Below, one piece after another: positions 7,726 to 16,586 of a stretch of DNA of 64,000 nucleotides. A program made the translations under genes and the position numbers. The notes beneath the pieces are model-generated. The model was not told where the DNA came from, did not search any database, and worked only from the letters and a program-made list of their open reading frames with translations. The stretch is taken from NCBI RefSeq assembly GCF_003675875.1, contig NZ_RCDI01000002.1, forward strand, positions 498,786-562,785, written 5' to 3'. Positions within the stretch are counted from its first letter, which is position 1, and each line of letters starts with the position of its first letter. The stretch is from Halostella limicola (GTDB lineage Archaea; Halobacteriota; Halobacteria; Halobacteriales; Natronoarchaeaceae).

Positions 7726-9684
7726 ATGCCAGTCACAGCTATCGATCACGTCACGGTGATCGGTGCCGGCAACATGGGCCACGGCATCGCCGAGGTGACG
7801 GCGATGGCGGGGTACGACGTGACGCTCCGAGACATCGAGGAGGACCTCGTCGAGGACGGCTACGAGGACATCGAGTGGAGCCTGCGGAAGCTCGACGAGA
7901 AGGGGCGGCTGGACGAGTCGCCCGAGGAGATCCTCTCGCGCGTCGACACCGCGGTCGACCTGGAGGAGGCAGTGTCGAACGCGGACCTCGTCGTCGAGGC
8001 CGCGCCTGAGCAGATGAGCCTGAAGAAGGACCTGTTCGCGGACCTCGACGAGTACACTCACGAGGACGCCATCCTCGCGTCGAACACGTCGAGCCTCTCG
8101 ATCACGGAGATCGCGACGGCGACCGACCGGCCCGACCAGGTCGTCGGGACCCACTTCTTCAACCCGCCGGTGAAGATGGACCTCGTCGAGGTGATCTACG
8201 GCGAGGAGACCAGCGACGAGACGGCGGAGACGGCCCACGACTGGGTCGAGTCGATCGACAAGACGCCCATCTACGTCCGGAAAGACGTCAACGGCTTCGT
8301 GGTCAACTCCGTGCTCGGCCCCTTCGGCGACGAGGCCGCGTGGATGGTCTCGGAGGGCGAGGCGACGATCCGCGAGGCGGACGCCGCGATGGTCCACCGC
8401 CGGGGCTACCCGATGGGACCGTTCGAACTGGGCGACCTGACCGGGATCGACGTGGGCTATCACGTCCGGAAGGAGCGCGGCCAGCCGATCCCGCCGGTCG
8501 TCGAGGAGAAAGTCGAGGCCGAGGAGCTAGGTCGCAAGACCGGCAAGGGGTACTACGACTACGAAGAGGGAGACGGCCCCGACTACGAGGCCGGGCAGGG
8601 CGAGGACTTCGACACGCTCCGCGTCGAGGCGCGCATGATCAACGAGGCGGCGAAGCTCGTCGGCGACGACGTGGCGACGCCCGAGGCCATCGACACCGGG
8701 ATGCGCCTCGGCGCGGGCTTCCCTGAGGGCACCTGCCGCCGCGCCGACAAGATCGGCCTCGACCGCGTGCTGGAGAAGCTGGAGACGCTGTACGAGGAGA
8801 CCGGCGAGGAACGCTACGAGCCGGCGGACTACCTGCGCGAGCTCGTCGAGTCCGGCCGCACTGGCGAGGACGCGGGCGCGGGCTTTCACGACTACGGGAG
8901 CGGCGAGGGGCCGGGCGACTACCGCCTGCTGAACTACGGCCTGACCGACCGCGGCGTCCTCGAAGTGGAACTCGACCGACCGGACCGCATGAACGCGCTC
9001 TCGACGGACCTGCTCGGCGAGATAGACGACCTCCTGCGGAGCGTCGACGCCGACGACGTTCGCTGCGTCACGTTCGAGGGCGCGGGCGACCGGGCGTTCA
9101 GCGCCGGCGCGGACATCGGCGGCTTCGCCGACGTGGACCCCACGGACGCGATGGACGTGACGCCGGCGTTCGAGACGGTCAACGACTTCGAACGGCCCAC
9201 GCTCGCGAAGATCGACGGCTACTGTCTCGGCGCTGGCCTCGAACTCGCGCTGGCCTGCGACCTGCGGATCGCCACGGAGGAGTCGTCGTTCGGGTCGCCG
9301 GAGATCGGCCTCGGCCTGATCCCGGGCGGCGGCGGCACCCAGCGGCTCCTGCGGATCCTCGGCGAGACGCGGGCGAAGGAGCTCGTCTTCTGCGGGAACC
9401 GGATCGGCGCGGAGCGGGCGCAGGAGTGGGGGCTGATCAACCGCGCCGTCTCCGACGAGGAGTTCGACGAGACGGTCGAGGCGTTCGTGGACGACGTCGT
9501 GAAGGGGCCGCCGATCGGCCTCAAGGTCGCGAAGAAGGTGATGAACGAGGGACAGGACGCCAGCCTCGACGCCGCGCTCGCGCTGGAGAGCCAGGGCTTC
9601 GGCCTGCTGATGAGCACCGACGACGTGCTCGAAGGGACGGCCGCGTTCGCCGAGGACCGCGACCCCGAGTTCCGGGGTGAGTGA
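7726..9684 (+). CDS. 3-hydroxyacyl-CoA dehydrogenase / enoyl-CoA hydratase fusion
   Basis: This 652-residue two-enzyme protein performs the hydration and oxidation steps of beta-oxidation. Residues 1-185 form the NAD-binding 3HCDH domain with GAGNMG at 13-18. Residues about 188-390 contain two C-terminal 3HCDH repeats (one includes GYPMGPFELGDLTGID). Residues about 400-652 are an enoyl-CoA hydratase/crotonase domain with the oxyanion elements FSAGADIGGF and LGLIPGGGGTQRL. The order (dehydrogenase before hydratase) is the reverse of bacterial FadB and is common in archaea. ATG 7726 is preferred over an earlier in-frame start for homology. Its end overlaps the thioesterase gene by 8 nt. Confidence 0.93.
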   Translation: MPVTAIDHVTVIGAGNMGHGIAEVTAMAGYDVTLRDIEEDLVEDGYEDIEWSLRKLDEKGRLDESPEEILSRVDTAVDLEEAVSNADLVVEAAPEQMSLKKDLFADLDEYTHEDAILASNTSSLSITEIATATDRPDQVVGTHFFNPPVKMDLVEVIYGEETSDETAETAHDWVESIDKTPIYVRKDVNGFVVNSVLGPFGDEAAWMVSEGEATIREADAAMVHRRGYPMGPFELGDLTGIDVGYHVRKERGQPIPPVVEEKVEAEELGRKTGKGYYDYEEGDGPDYEAGQGEDFDTLRVEARMINEAAKLVGDDVATPEAIDTGMRLGAGFPEGTCRRADKIGLDRVLEKLETLYEETGEERYEPADYLRELVESGRTGEDAGAGFHDYGSGEGPGDYRLLNYGLTDRGVLEVELDRPDRMNALSTDLLGEIDDLLRSVDADDVRCVTFEGAGDRAFSAGADIGGFADVDPTDAMDVTPAFETVNDFERPTLAKIDGYCLGAGLELALACDLRIATEESSFGSPEIGLGLIPGGGGTQRLLRILGETRAKELVFCGNRIGAERAQEWGLINRAVSDEEFDETVEAFVDDVVKGPPIGLKVAKKVMNEGQDASLDAALALESQGFGLLMSTDDVLEGTAAFAEDRDPEFRGE

Positions 9685-10144
9685 CGTGGGGGGCGAACCG
9701 GCGACGGCCGACGCCGTCGACGCCGACGCGTTCCAGGAGTTCGTCGACCGCCACGGCTACCTGTCGTGGATCGGCCTCGCGGTCGAGCGCGCCGAGCGCG
9801 GGCGGGTGCGCATGCGCGTCCCGCACGACGAGAAGCTGTTGAACCCCTCGGAGGGGCAGGCGTCGGTCCACGGCGGGATCACGGCGACGCTGGTCGACAC
9901 CGCGAGCGGGTTCGCCCTGCGGACGACGTTCGACGACCCCGCGGCGGCCCGCCTCACGACGACCGACCTCGACGTGTCCTACCTCCGGCCGGCGACCGAC
10001 GACCTGACCGTCGAGGCCGAGGTGGAGCGCGCCGGCGACTCCGTCGGCGTCACGAGCGTCACCGTATCGAGCGAGAAGCCGAGCGGCGAGCCGGCGGACG
10101 TTGCCGTCGGGCGAGCCACCTACCGCCTCTTCCGGGAGTCATGA
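9677..10144 (+). CDS. PaaI-type hotdog thioesterase
   Basis: This 155-residue hotdog protein has the PaaI motif VHGGITATLVDTASG (about 73-87), where the His-Gly-Gly element and a following acidic residue act in acyl-CoA thioester hydrolysis. It starts with GTG 9677 inside the end of the hydratase gene and ends in ATGA with the MaoC gene, so the three genes form one coupled operon. The likely role is release of stalled acyl- or aryl-acyl-CoA during beta-oxidation. Substrate length cannot be read from sequence. Confidence 0.88.
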   Translation: MSDVGGEPATADAVDADAFQEFVDRHGYLSWIGLAVERAERGRVRMRVPHDEKLLNPSEGQASVHGGITATLVDTASGFALRTTFDDPAAARLTTTDLDVSYLRPATDDLTVEAEVERAGDSVGVTSVTVSSEKPSGEPADVAVGRATYRLFRES

Positions 10145-10578
10145 CACGAACGTTCGAGGACGTCGAGGTCGGCGACGAACTGACGACCGGCGGCCGCACC
10201 ATCACGGGGGCGGACATCTCGAACTTCGCGGGCGTCAGCGGCGACTTCAACCACCTCCACACGGACGCCGAGCGGATGGCCGACTCGGCGTTCGGCGAGC
10301 GCATCGCCCACGGCGCGCTCGTCTTCTCGGTCATGACCGGCCTGCTGTGGCAGGCCCGCGACGACGACACGCAGGTGGTCGCGTTCTACGGCGTCGACCG
10401 CCTGCGGTTCGTCGCCCCGGTGTTCGTCGGCGACACGGTTCACGTGGAGACGGAGGTCGTCGAGACGGAACCGCGGGACCACCGCGTCGCGAACGGGCTC
10501 GTGCGGTACGACGCGGACGTGGTGAATCAGGACGGCGAGGTCGTCCTCTCCTGCGAGATACTCTCGCTGCTGCGCTGA
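10141..10578 (+). CDS. MaoC family (R)-specific enoyl-CoA hydratase
   Basis: This is a 145-residue single-hotdog MaoC protein. The catalytic stretch FAGVSGDFNHLHTDAERM contains the Asp-x4-His hydratase motif, followed by RIAHGALVFSVMTGL. Such enzymes hydrate trans-2-enoyl-CoA to (R)-3-hydroxyacyl-CoA and often link beta-oxidation to PHA synthesis or breakdown. The ATG overlaps the stop of the thioesterase (ATGA at 10141-10144). With the PHA-type pair 4 kb upstream, a role in PHA mobilisation or precursor supply is plausible. Confidence 0.88.
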   Translation: MTRTFEDVEVGDELTTGGRTITGADISNFAGVSGDFNHLHTDAERMADSAFGERIAHGALVFSVMTGLLWQARDDDTQVVAFYGVDRLRFVAPVFVGDTVHVETEVVETEPRDHRVANGLVRYDADVVNQDGEVVLSCEILSLLR

Positions 10579-10694
10579 TCGGCCTCGCCGGGCCGGTCGC
10601 TGCGTCCCGCTCTATTCGCCGCTTGTAACTACGAGTGGTTTCGCGTTCGTTTCGACGCAACCTCTGGTGGAGATATGTGTTATCTTCCCACACA

Positions 10695-10700
10695 CTTATG
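10695..10700 (+). promoter_or_regulatory. TATA box of the liv operon
   Basis: CTTATG lies about 30 nt before ATG 10730, consistent with a leaderless or near-leaderless transcript of the five-gene importer operon. Confidence 0.5.
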
Positions 10701-10729
10701 TGGACCTGCGCGCAACTTCCCGCCGAACT

Positions 10730-12091
10730 ATGGGTAAAGATAATGGCGAATGCGGTGAGTCAGAGGCATCGACGCGCGACGACGCCGAACCGAGCGGCTC
10801 CGACCGGTACGTGGACCGGCGGCGGTTCCTCAAGACGACGGCCGCCGGGACGGCCGGCGTGTCCGTGGCCGGCTGTCTCGACGCGTTCGGTACCGGGGAC
10901 TCCGACGGCGGCGGCGACCTAGACTCGATCGATACGATCAAGATCGGCGTCCTGGCGCCGGAGCCGGAGAACAACCCGATCGGCGCCTCGCAGGCCCAGG
11001 CGGCCGAGCTCGCCGTTCAGGAGCTGAACGACGACGGCGGGATCGGAGGGAAAGACGTCGAGCTCATCGTCAAGAATACCCACGAGGACCCCGCCGAGGG
11101 GCAGCAGGCGTACCAGGAGCTCACGCTCGAAGAGGGCGTCCACGTGACGGCCGGCGTCTTCACGAGCGAGGTACTGCTGAACATCATGGGCGACATCGCG
11201 GAGCAGGGGACGCTCCACCTGACGACCGGCGCAGCCTCGACGGAGGCGAGTACCCGTGTCAAGGAGAACTACGAGGAGAACAAGTACCACTTCCGCGTCG
11301 GCCCGCTCAACGACCGCCAGCTGGGGGAGAACATGGTCGACTTCGCGGACGCGAACTTCAGCGACATGGGCTGGGACTCCGTCGGCGTGCTCGTCGAGGA
11401 CTACACGTGGACCGAACCCATCTCCGAGGTGCTCGAGAGCAACCTCGGCGGCACGGGCGTCGACGTTCCCGTGAACACGCGGTACGCGAGCGGCACGGAG
11501 AACTTCGGGCCGATCTACGACAACGTCGAGGGCGAGGACGTCGACGCCGCCTTCGTCGCGATGGCTCACACGGGCACGCAGGCGGTCGTCCAGTGGGCGT
11601 CCCAGCAGCGCGACTTCGCGTTCGGCGGCATCCACGTCCCGATGCAGCTCCCGGCGTACTACGGGATGGTCGACTCCGCGTGCCGCTGGGGGATCACCCA
11701 GACGAGCGCGACGGCCCAGAGCGAACTGACGGAGAAGACCCAGCCGTTCGTCGAGGCCTACCGCGGCGCGTACGACGGCCTCCCGGTGTACACCGGCTAC
11801 ATCACCTACGACGCGATCAAGCTCTACGCGCAGGCCGTCGAGGACGAGGAGACCGTCGACTCCGACGACCTCGTCGAGCCCATCGAGAACATGTCGTTCA
11901 CCGGGACGACCGGGACGATCGAGTTCTACCCGCCGGACCACGAGTTCGCCCACGACGTCGTCTACGGCGAGGACAAGGTGTTCCCCATCTACGCGCAGTG
12001 GCAGGAGAACGACGACGGCGAGGGCGTGCAGGAAGTCATCTGGCCCGACGAGCACGCGACCGCCGACTACGTCCCGCCCGCGTGGCTCTGA
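10730..12091 (+). CDS. Branched-chain amino acid-type ABC transporter, substrate-binding lipoprotein
   Basis: This 453-residue periplasmic-binding-protein type 1 receptor belongs to the LivK/AmiC class. A Tat signal (RRRFLK, 30-35) leads to a lipobox ending at Cys49 (VSVAGC), so the folded protein is exported and lipid-anchored outside the membrane. The mature part opens with the typical IKIGVLAPEPENNPIGASQAQAAELAVQELN. It heads a LivKHMGF set with two permeases and two ATPases. The ligand may be a branched-chain amino acid, urea, amide or a carboxylate; neighbouring acyl-CoA genes suggest an organic acid or amino acid destined for beta-oxidation. ATG 10730 was chosen over an upstream start lacking signal-peptide character. 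Confidence 0.9.
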   Translation: MGKDNGECGESEASTRDDAEPSGSDRYVDRRRFLKTTAAGTAGVSVAGCLDAFGTGDSDGGGDLDSIDTIKIGVLAPEPENNPIGASQAQAAELAVQELNDDGGIGGKDVELIVKNTHEDPAEGQQAYQELTLEEGVHVTAGVFTSEVLLNIMGDIAEQGTLHLTTGAASTEASTRVKENYEENKYHFRVGPLNDRQLGENMVDFADANFSDMGWDSVGVLVEDYTWTEPISEVLESNLGGTGVDVPVNTRYASGTENFGPIYDNVEGEDVDAAFVAMAHTGTQAVVQWASQQRDFAFGGIHVPMQLPAYYGMVDSACRWGITQTSATAQSELTEKTQPFVEAYRGAYDGLPVYTGYITYDAIKLYAQAVEDEETVDSDDLVEPIENMSFTGTTGTIEFYPPDHEFAHDVVYGEDKVFPIYAQWQENDDGEGVQEVIWPDEHATADYVPPAWL

Positions 12092-12094
12092 TCG

Positions 12095-12955
12095 ATGGTC
12101 GACCCAGTCAACCTGATCACTTCCTGGCTGATCATCAGCGCGCTGTACGCGCTGGTCGCGATCGGTTTCACGATGATCTTCGGCGTCGGGGGCGTCCTCA
12201 ACCTCGCTCACGGGGCCGTCGTCGCCGTCGGCGCGTTCGCGGCCTACGCCGTCTCGTTGCGGGGATTCGGCCCGTGGACGGGCGCGCTCGCAGCGCTCGC
12301 AGCCGGCGGCCTGTTCAGCGTGGGGCTCTACCTGCTGATGATCCGGAACGTGGCGGACGAGCCGATAATGGTGATGATACTCACCCTCGTCTCGTCGATC
12401 ATCGTCGAGGAGTTCCTCAGAACGGTCGTCGGGACCCAGCCCCGGGCGGTTCCGAGTCTGGCGACCGGCCAGGTGTCCGTCGCGGGCACCACCCTGCAGG
12501 CGAACATGCTCCTGATGTTCGTCGTCTCGTGGGTGCTGATCGGGGCGTTGCTCGTGTTCATCAACCGCACCGACACCGGGAAGGCGATCATCGCGACGAG
12601 CATGAGCGAGAAGGGCGCGGCGGTCGTCGGCATCGACAGCGACCGCATCCACCTGTACACGTGGCTGATCGCCGGCGTGCTCGCCGGGATCGCCGGCGTG
12701 TTCCTCGCGTCGTATCTCACCGCCAACTGGGCGATGGGCCGGCAACCGCTCATCCTGTCCTTTTCCATCGTCATCCTCGGCGGCCTCGGGTCGATCCGGG
12801 GCAGCGTCGTCGGCGCGTACCTGATCGGCTTCCTCGAGGTGTTCACGGTCAACGTCGTCAACCCGCGGCTGAGCGGGGTGGCGTCGCTGGTCGTCCTCGT
12901 GCTCGTCCTGCTGGTCAAACCCGAAGGCCTGTTCGGCCGGGAGCTCGCGGAGTGA
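12095..12955 (+). CDS. livH: LivH-type ABC transporter permease
   Basis: This is a 286-residue polytopic membrane protein with about eight hydrophobic segments. LivH signatures are present: GFTMIFGVGGVLNLAHGAVVAVGAF near the N-terminus and SIVILGGLGSIRGSVVGAYLIGFLE near the C-terminus. It forms half of the translocation path with the LivM homologue. It begins 3 nt after the receptor stop codon. No unusual feature. Confidence 0.92.
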   Translation: MVDPVNLITSWLIISALYALVAIGFTMIFGVGGVLNLAHGAVVAVGAFAAYAVSLRGFGPWTGALAALAAGGLFSVGLYLLMIRNVADEPIMVMILTLVSSIIVEEFLRTVVGTQPRAVPSLATGQVSVAGTTLQANMLLMFVVSWVLIGALLVFINRTDTGKAIIATSMSEKGAAVVGIDSDRIHLYTWLIAGVLAGIAGVFLASYLTANWAMGRQPLILSFSIVILGGLGSIRGSVVGAYLIGFLEVFTVNVVNPRLSGVASLVVLVLVLLVKPEGLFGRELAE

Positions 12956-12961
12956 TCGATC

Positions 12962-14149
12962 ATGTCTGAGGAAACACCGACTACCGACGACCCGACCGCC
13001 GACCGCGCCGCCGAGGACTCGCGCGCCGGCGAGGGGATCGCCGGGCTGCTCGACCCGCGGACGCTGCCGCTGCGGTACCACGTCGGCATCGTCGGGCTGG
13101 TCGCGCTCGCGCTGATCCCCTTCGGCGTCCCGGAGATCACGATGCTGAAGATCACCGGCGCGCTGTATCTCGGCATGTTCGCGATGAGCTGGGACGCCGT
13201 CTCCGGCTACACCGGCGAGATCAGCTTCGGCCACGCGCTGTTTTTCACCATCGGCGGCTACTCGTCCGCGCTGCTGAACCTGGAGATGGGCGTCGATCCG
13301 CTGCTGTCGATCCCGATCGGGATGGTGCTGGCGGCCGTCGCCGGCGTGCTCATCGGCGTGCCGGCGCTCCGACTGCACGGGCCGTACCTGTCGCTGATCA
13401 CGCTCATCGCGCCGCTGATCCTGATGCAGATATTCATCCTGTACAGCGACGTCTTCGGCGGGGAGATCGGCCTGCCGCGGCCGGACCCGCTGGTGACGGC
13501 CGACGAGTACCTCCTCGTCGTCGTCGCGAACTACTACGTCGCGCTCGCGCTGTTCGTGTTCATCCTCGCGGTGCTGCTCGCCGTGACCCGGTCGAACGCC
13601 GGCGCGGTGTTCACCGCGATCCGGGAGGACCCCGACGCCGTGTCGGCCTCGGGGATCAACCCCGCGAAGTTCAAGATCTTCGCGTTCGTGCTCTCGGGCG
13701 CGATCGGCGGGCTCGCGGGCGCGACGTTCGTCCACACCCCCGTCGGCGGCCCGCAGCCGAGCCAACTGCTCAACCTGGTGGTGAGCATCGAGGTCATCAT
13801 CGCCAGCATCCTCGGCGGGATGGGGACCATCGTCGGTGCGGCGATCGGCGGCATGTTCTTCTTCCTGTTCAGCGACTACCTGGACGGGATCGAGGCGACC
13901 ATCCCGTTCACCGACCTCGCGGTCGGCGACGCCAGCTTCCTCGTGTTCGCCGTCGTCACGCTCGTGATCCTCTACTTCGCGCCGGGCGGGATGCTCCGCT
14001 GGGCGCTGTTCGGCGGGCGGAAGGTCCGCGAGCGGCTCGGCGGCGACGAGGTCGCGGCCGACGGCGGTGAGACACCGCTCGAACGGACCGTCGAGAAGTA
14101 CCGGACGGCCGTCCGGTCGTTCGGCCCCGGAGGTGACGACGATGAGTGA
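12962..14149 (+). CDS. livM: LivM-type ABC transporter permease
   Basis: This 395-residue membrane protein has about ten hydrophobic segments. The LivM block SGYTGEISFGHALFFTIGGYSSALL and the coupling region near AIREDPDAVSASGINPAKFKIFAFVLSGAIGGLAG are clear. Hydrophilic tails extend at both ends (about 40 residues before the first helix and about 45 after the last), as is usual for haloarchaeal versions. Its stop overlaps the start of the LivG gene by 8 nt. Confidence 0.92.
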   Translation: MSEETPTTDDPTADRAAEDSRAGEGIAGLLDPRTLPLRYHVGIVGLVALALIPFGVPEITMLKITGALYLGMFAMSWDAVSGYTGEISFGHALFFTIGGYSSALLNLEMGVDPLLSIPIGMVLAAVAGVLIGVPALRLHGPYLSLITLIAPLILMQIFILYSDVFGGEIGLPRPDPLVTADEYLLVVVANYYVALALFVFILAVLLAVTRSNAGAVFTAIREDPDAVSASGINPAKFKIFAFVLSGAIGGLAGATFVHTPVGGPQPSQLLNLVVSIEVIIASILGGMGTIVGAAIGGMFFFLFSDYLDGIEATIPFTDLAVGDASFLVFAVVTLVILYFAPGGMLRWALFGGRKVRERLGGDEVAADGGETPLERTVEKYRTAVRSFGPGGDDDE

Positions 14150-14930
14150 GGCTACATCCGCGGACGCGACACGGGAGGCATCGCACGCGTCGACCGACGG
14201 CGTCCTGGTCGTCGACGACCTGACGAAGGAGTTCGGCGGTCTCGTGGCCGTCGACTCGCTGTCGTTCGCGGTGAACGAGGGCGAGATCCTCGGCTTCATC
14301 GGCCCGAACGGCGCCGGCAAGTCGACGACGTTCAACTGCGTCATCGGCGCGCTCACGCCGACCGACGGGACGGTGTACTACCACGGCGAGGACGTGACGG
14401 GTACCCCGACCCACGAGATGGTCAAGCAGGGGATGGCCCGCACGTTCCAGGACTTCAAGCCGCTGGAGGACCGCACCGTCGTCCAGAACGTCGCGCTGTC
14501 GCTGGCCCCGGACAAGCTGTTCTCGCTGTCCGGACTCAGCGGCGAGACGCGTCGCCGGGCCGCCGCGATCTGCGAGCGGGTCGGTCTCGGCGACCGGCTC
14601 GAACTGATGCCCGACGAGCTGCCCCACGCCGGCTTGCTCCGCCTCGAACTGGGGCGGGCGCTCGCGACCGACCCTGACCTGCTGCTGGTCGACGAGCCGT
14701 TCGCCGGCCTGTCCGGCCCGGAGGTCGAGGAGGTGTCGGCGCTGCTCGAATCGCTGCGCGACGACGGCGTGACGCTCGTCGTCGTCGACCACAACATGCG
14801 TGGCCTCCTCTCGCTGATCGACCGCGCCATCGTGATCCAGTTCGGCTCGAAGATCGCCGAGGGGCCGCCGGAGGCGATCAGAGACGATCCGAAGGTGCAG
14901 GAGGCGTACCTCGGGGGTGAGGGGCTGTGA
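14142..14930 (+). CDS. livG: LivG-type ABC transporter ATP-binding protein with degenerate signature
   Basis: This 262-residue ATPase has Walker A GPNGAGKS (54-61), a Q-loop in RTFQDFKPLEDRTV and Walker B LLLVDE (180-185). The ABC signature is atypical: the site reads LPHAGLLRLEL (about 160-170) in place of LSxGQ...RLEI, so the Ser-Gly-Gly-Gln residues that contact ATP across the dimer are lost. The paired LivF has a normal signature, so the heterodimer would hold one standard and one degenerate ATP site. It starts at ATG 14142 inside the livM end. Confidence 0.9.
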   Translation: MSEATSADATREASHASTDGVLVVDDLTKEFGGLVAVDSLSFAVNEGEILGFIGPNGAGKSTTFNCVIGALTPTDGTVYYHGEDVTGTPTHEMVKQGMARTFQDFKPLEDRTVVQNVALSLAPDKLFSLSGLSGETRRRAAAICERVGLGDRLELMPDELPHAGLLRLELGRALATDPDLLLVDEPFAGLSGPEVEEVSALLESLRDDGVTLVVVDHNMRGLLSLIDRAIVIQFGSKIAEGPPEAIRDDPKVQEAYLGGEGL

Positions 14931-15676
14931 CGACCCCCGCCAGCGGCGAGGCCGAGCGCGTCGAGGACCCCGCGGGGACGCTGCTCACCGCGGAGGACGT
15001 CACGGTCAACTACGGACGCGTGACCGCGCTCCGGGGGATCGACGTCAGCGTCGGCGAGGGCGAGGTCGTCTCGCTTATCGGCCCGAACGGCGCCGGCAAG
15101 TCGACGTTCGCCGACGCCGTCTCCGGGTTCGTCCCCTACGAGGGGAGCCTGCGGTACCGCGGCGAGGAGGTCGCTGGCCGCGAGACGAGCGCGCTCGTCG
15201 AGGACGGTCTCATCTACTGCACCGAGACGCGCGACCTGTTCGGCTACATGAGCGTCGAGGACAACCTGACGCTCGGCGCCTACCGCAAGTCGGGCGACAA
15301 CGGGGAGCGCCTCAACTTCGTCTACGACGTGTTCCCGGCGCTGGAGGAGCGCACCGACCAGCGCGCCCGGACGATGAGCGGCGGCGAGCAGCAGATGCTC
15401 GCCGTCGGGCGCTCGCTGATGGGCGACCCCGACCTGCTCGTCCTCGACGAGCCGACGCTCGGCCTCGCGCCGGTCGTCATCGAGAGCATCAGCGACGCCA
15501 TCGAGACGATCCGCAAGGAGGGCGTCTCGATCCTGCTGTGCGAGCAGAACGTTACCTTCGCGATGAAACACGCCGACCGGATCTACCTGTTGGAGAACGG
15601 GCAGGTCGAGCGGGAGGGGAGCCCGGACGACCTCCGCGGCGACGACTACATCCGCGACGCCTACCTCGGCGGCTAG
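14927..15676 (+). CDS. livF: LivF-type ABC transporter ATP-binding protein
   Basis: This is a 249-residue ATPase with Walker A GPNGAGKST (52-60), an intact signature MSGGEQQMLAVGR and Walker B LLVLDEPTLGL. It is the last gene of the importer operon and begins with GTG 14927, overlapping the stop of the preceding ATPase (GTGA). It pairs with the LivG homologue to drive uptake. The next gene is convergent, 55 nt away. Confidence 0.92.
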   Translation: MTTPASGEAERVEDPAGTLLTAEDVTVNYGRVTALRGIDVSVGEGEVVSLIGPNGAGKSTFADAVSGFVPYEGSLRYRGEEVAGRETSALVEDGLIYCTETRDLFGYMSVEDNLTLGAYRKSGDNGERLNFVYDVFPALEERTDQRARTMSGGEQQMLAVGRSLMGDPDLLVLDEPTLGLAPVVIESISDAIETIRKEGVSILLCEQNVTFAMKHADRIYLLENGQVEREGSPDDLRGDDYIRDAYLGG

Positions 15677-15731
15677 GCCGTCGGCGGGGTTCCCGACGCT
15701 TTCTCGGAAAGATACCGCGGTCAGCCGCGCC

Positions 15732-16586
15732 TCACTCGACCAGGAACGAGCGTAGCTCGTCGACGTAGGCGTCGGGGCGGTCCTCGACGACCCAGTGGTA
15801 CGCCCGGTCAAGTTCGACGACCTCGCCGCCAACGTCCTCGGCGAGGCGCTCGCCGTAGGAAAGCGGCTGGAACGTGTCGTCCGCGCCCCACAGACAGAGC
15901 AGGTCCGCCGATATCGCGTCGTACTCTATCTCCGTCGTGTGGTTGGTGTTCGTCGAAACGGCGTTCCGGGACAGCGACGTCTGGCCGCCCTCGCGCCGCC
16001 ACGGGGCGACCATCCCCTCGACGAACGCCTCGTCGGCCTCGTCGGCGTAGACGCCCTGGGCGAACGCGCCGCGGACCTGCCCGAGCACCTCGTCGGCCGG
16101 CGCGTCCGCGGTCTCCGGCAGGCCGAGGTTCGAGATGAACTCGACCGGCCACGAGTCGTAGCAGACGCCGTTCGAGACGACCAGACGCTCGACGGCGTCG
16201 GGGTCGTGGGCGGCGTACCGAAGCGCCGCGCCCGCGCCGATGTCGTGGCTGACGAGGTCGACCGCCTCGTGGCCCAGTTCGTCGAGCAGGCCGTCGAGCA
16301 TCGACTCCTGGGCGCGGATCGAGCGGTCGAACTCGTCGCGCATGTCCGAGTTGCCGTAGCCGAGGAGGTCCGGCGCGATCACGTGCCGGTCCTCGGCCAG
16401 CGCCGGCGCGACGTCCCGCCAGAGGAACGACCACGAGGGGATGCCGTGGACGAAGACGACCGGCGGGCCGTCGTTCTCCTCGCCCGCCTCGTAGTACGCG
16501 ACGATCAGTTCCTTCCCGTCGACGGTCACCGTCGTCTCGTCCTGCGCCGCTGTCCACTCGTCGTGGGTCGTCGGCGCGTCGCTCAT
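15732..16586 (-). CDS. Alpha/beta hydrolase of the haloalkane dehalogenase/epoxide hydrolase type
   Basis: This 284-residue alpha/beta hydrolase has the oxyanion loop HGIPSWSFLWR (48-58) and an Asp nucleophile in the elbow SHDIGAG (Asp115) instead of Ser. The catalytic His is in DRAYHWVVEDRP near the C-terminus. An Asp nucleophile is the hallmark of haloalkane or haloacetate dehalogenases and epoxide hydrolases, but members annotated this way have diverse substrates. Its ATG overlaps the acyl-CoA dehydrogenase stop (ATGA), so both are one operon, suggesting removal of an unusual acyl or epoxide intermediate. Confidence 0.85.
   Translation of the reverse strand: MSDAPTTHDEWTAAQDETTVTVDGKELIVAYYEAGEENDGPPVVFVHGIPSWSFLWRDVAPALAEDRHVIAPDLLGYGNSDMRDEFDRSIRAQESMLDGLLDELGHEAVDLVSHDIGAGAALRYAAHDPDAVERLVVSNGVCYDSWPVEFISNLGLPETADAPADEVLGQVRGAFAQGVYADEADEAFVEGMVAPWRREGGQTSLSRNAVSTNTNHTTEIEYDAISADLLCLWGADDTFQPLSYGERLAEDVGGEVVELDRAYHWVVEDRPDAYVDELRSFLVE

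Noticed and set aside
10919-14356. A 1,145-codon open frame on the minus strand opposite the liv genes
   Set aside because: The protein is low-complexity (R, D, H and V rich) with no family motif, and it lies antisense to five clear transporter genes. Long antisense frames are a by-product of GC-rich third positions.
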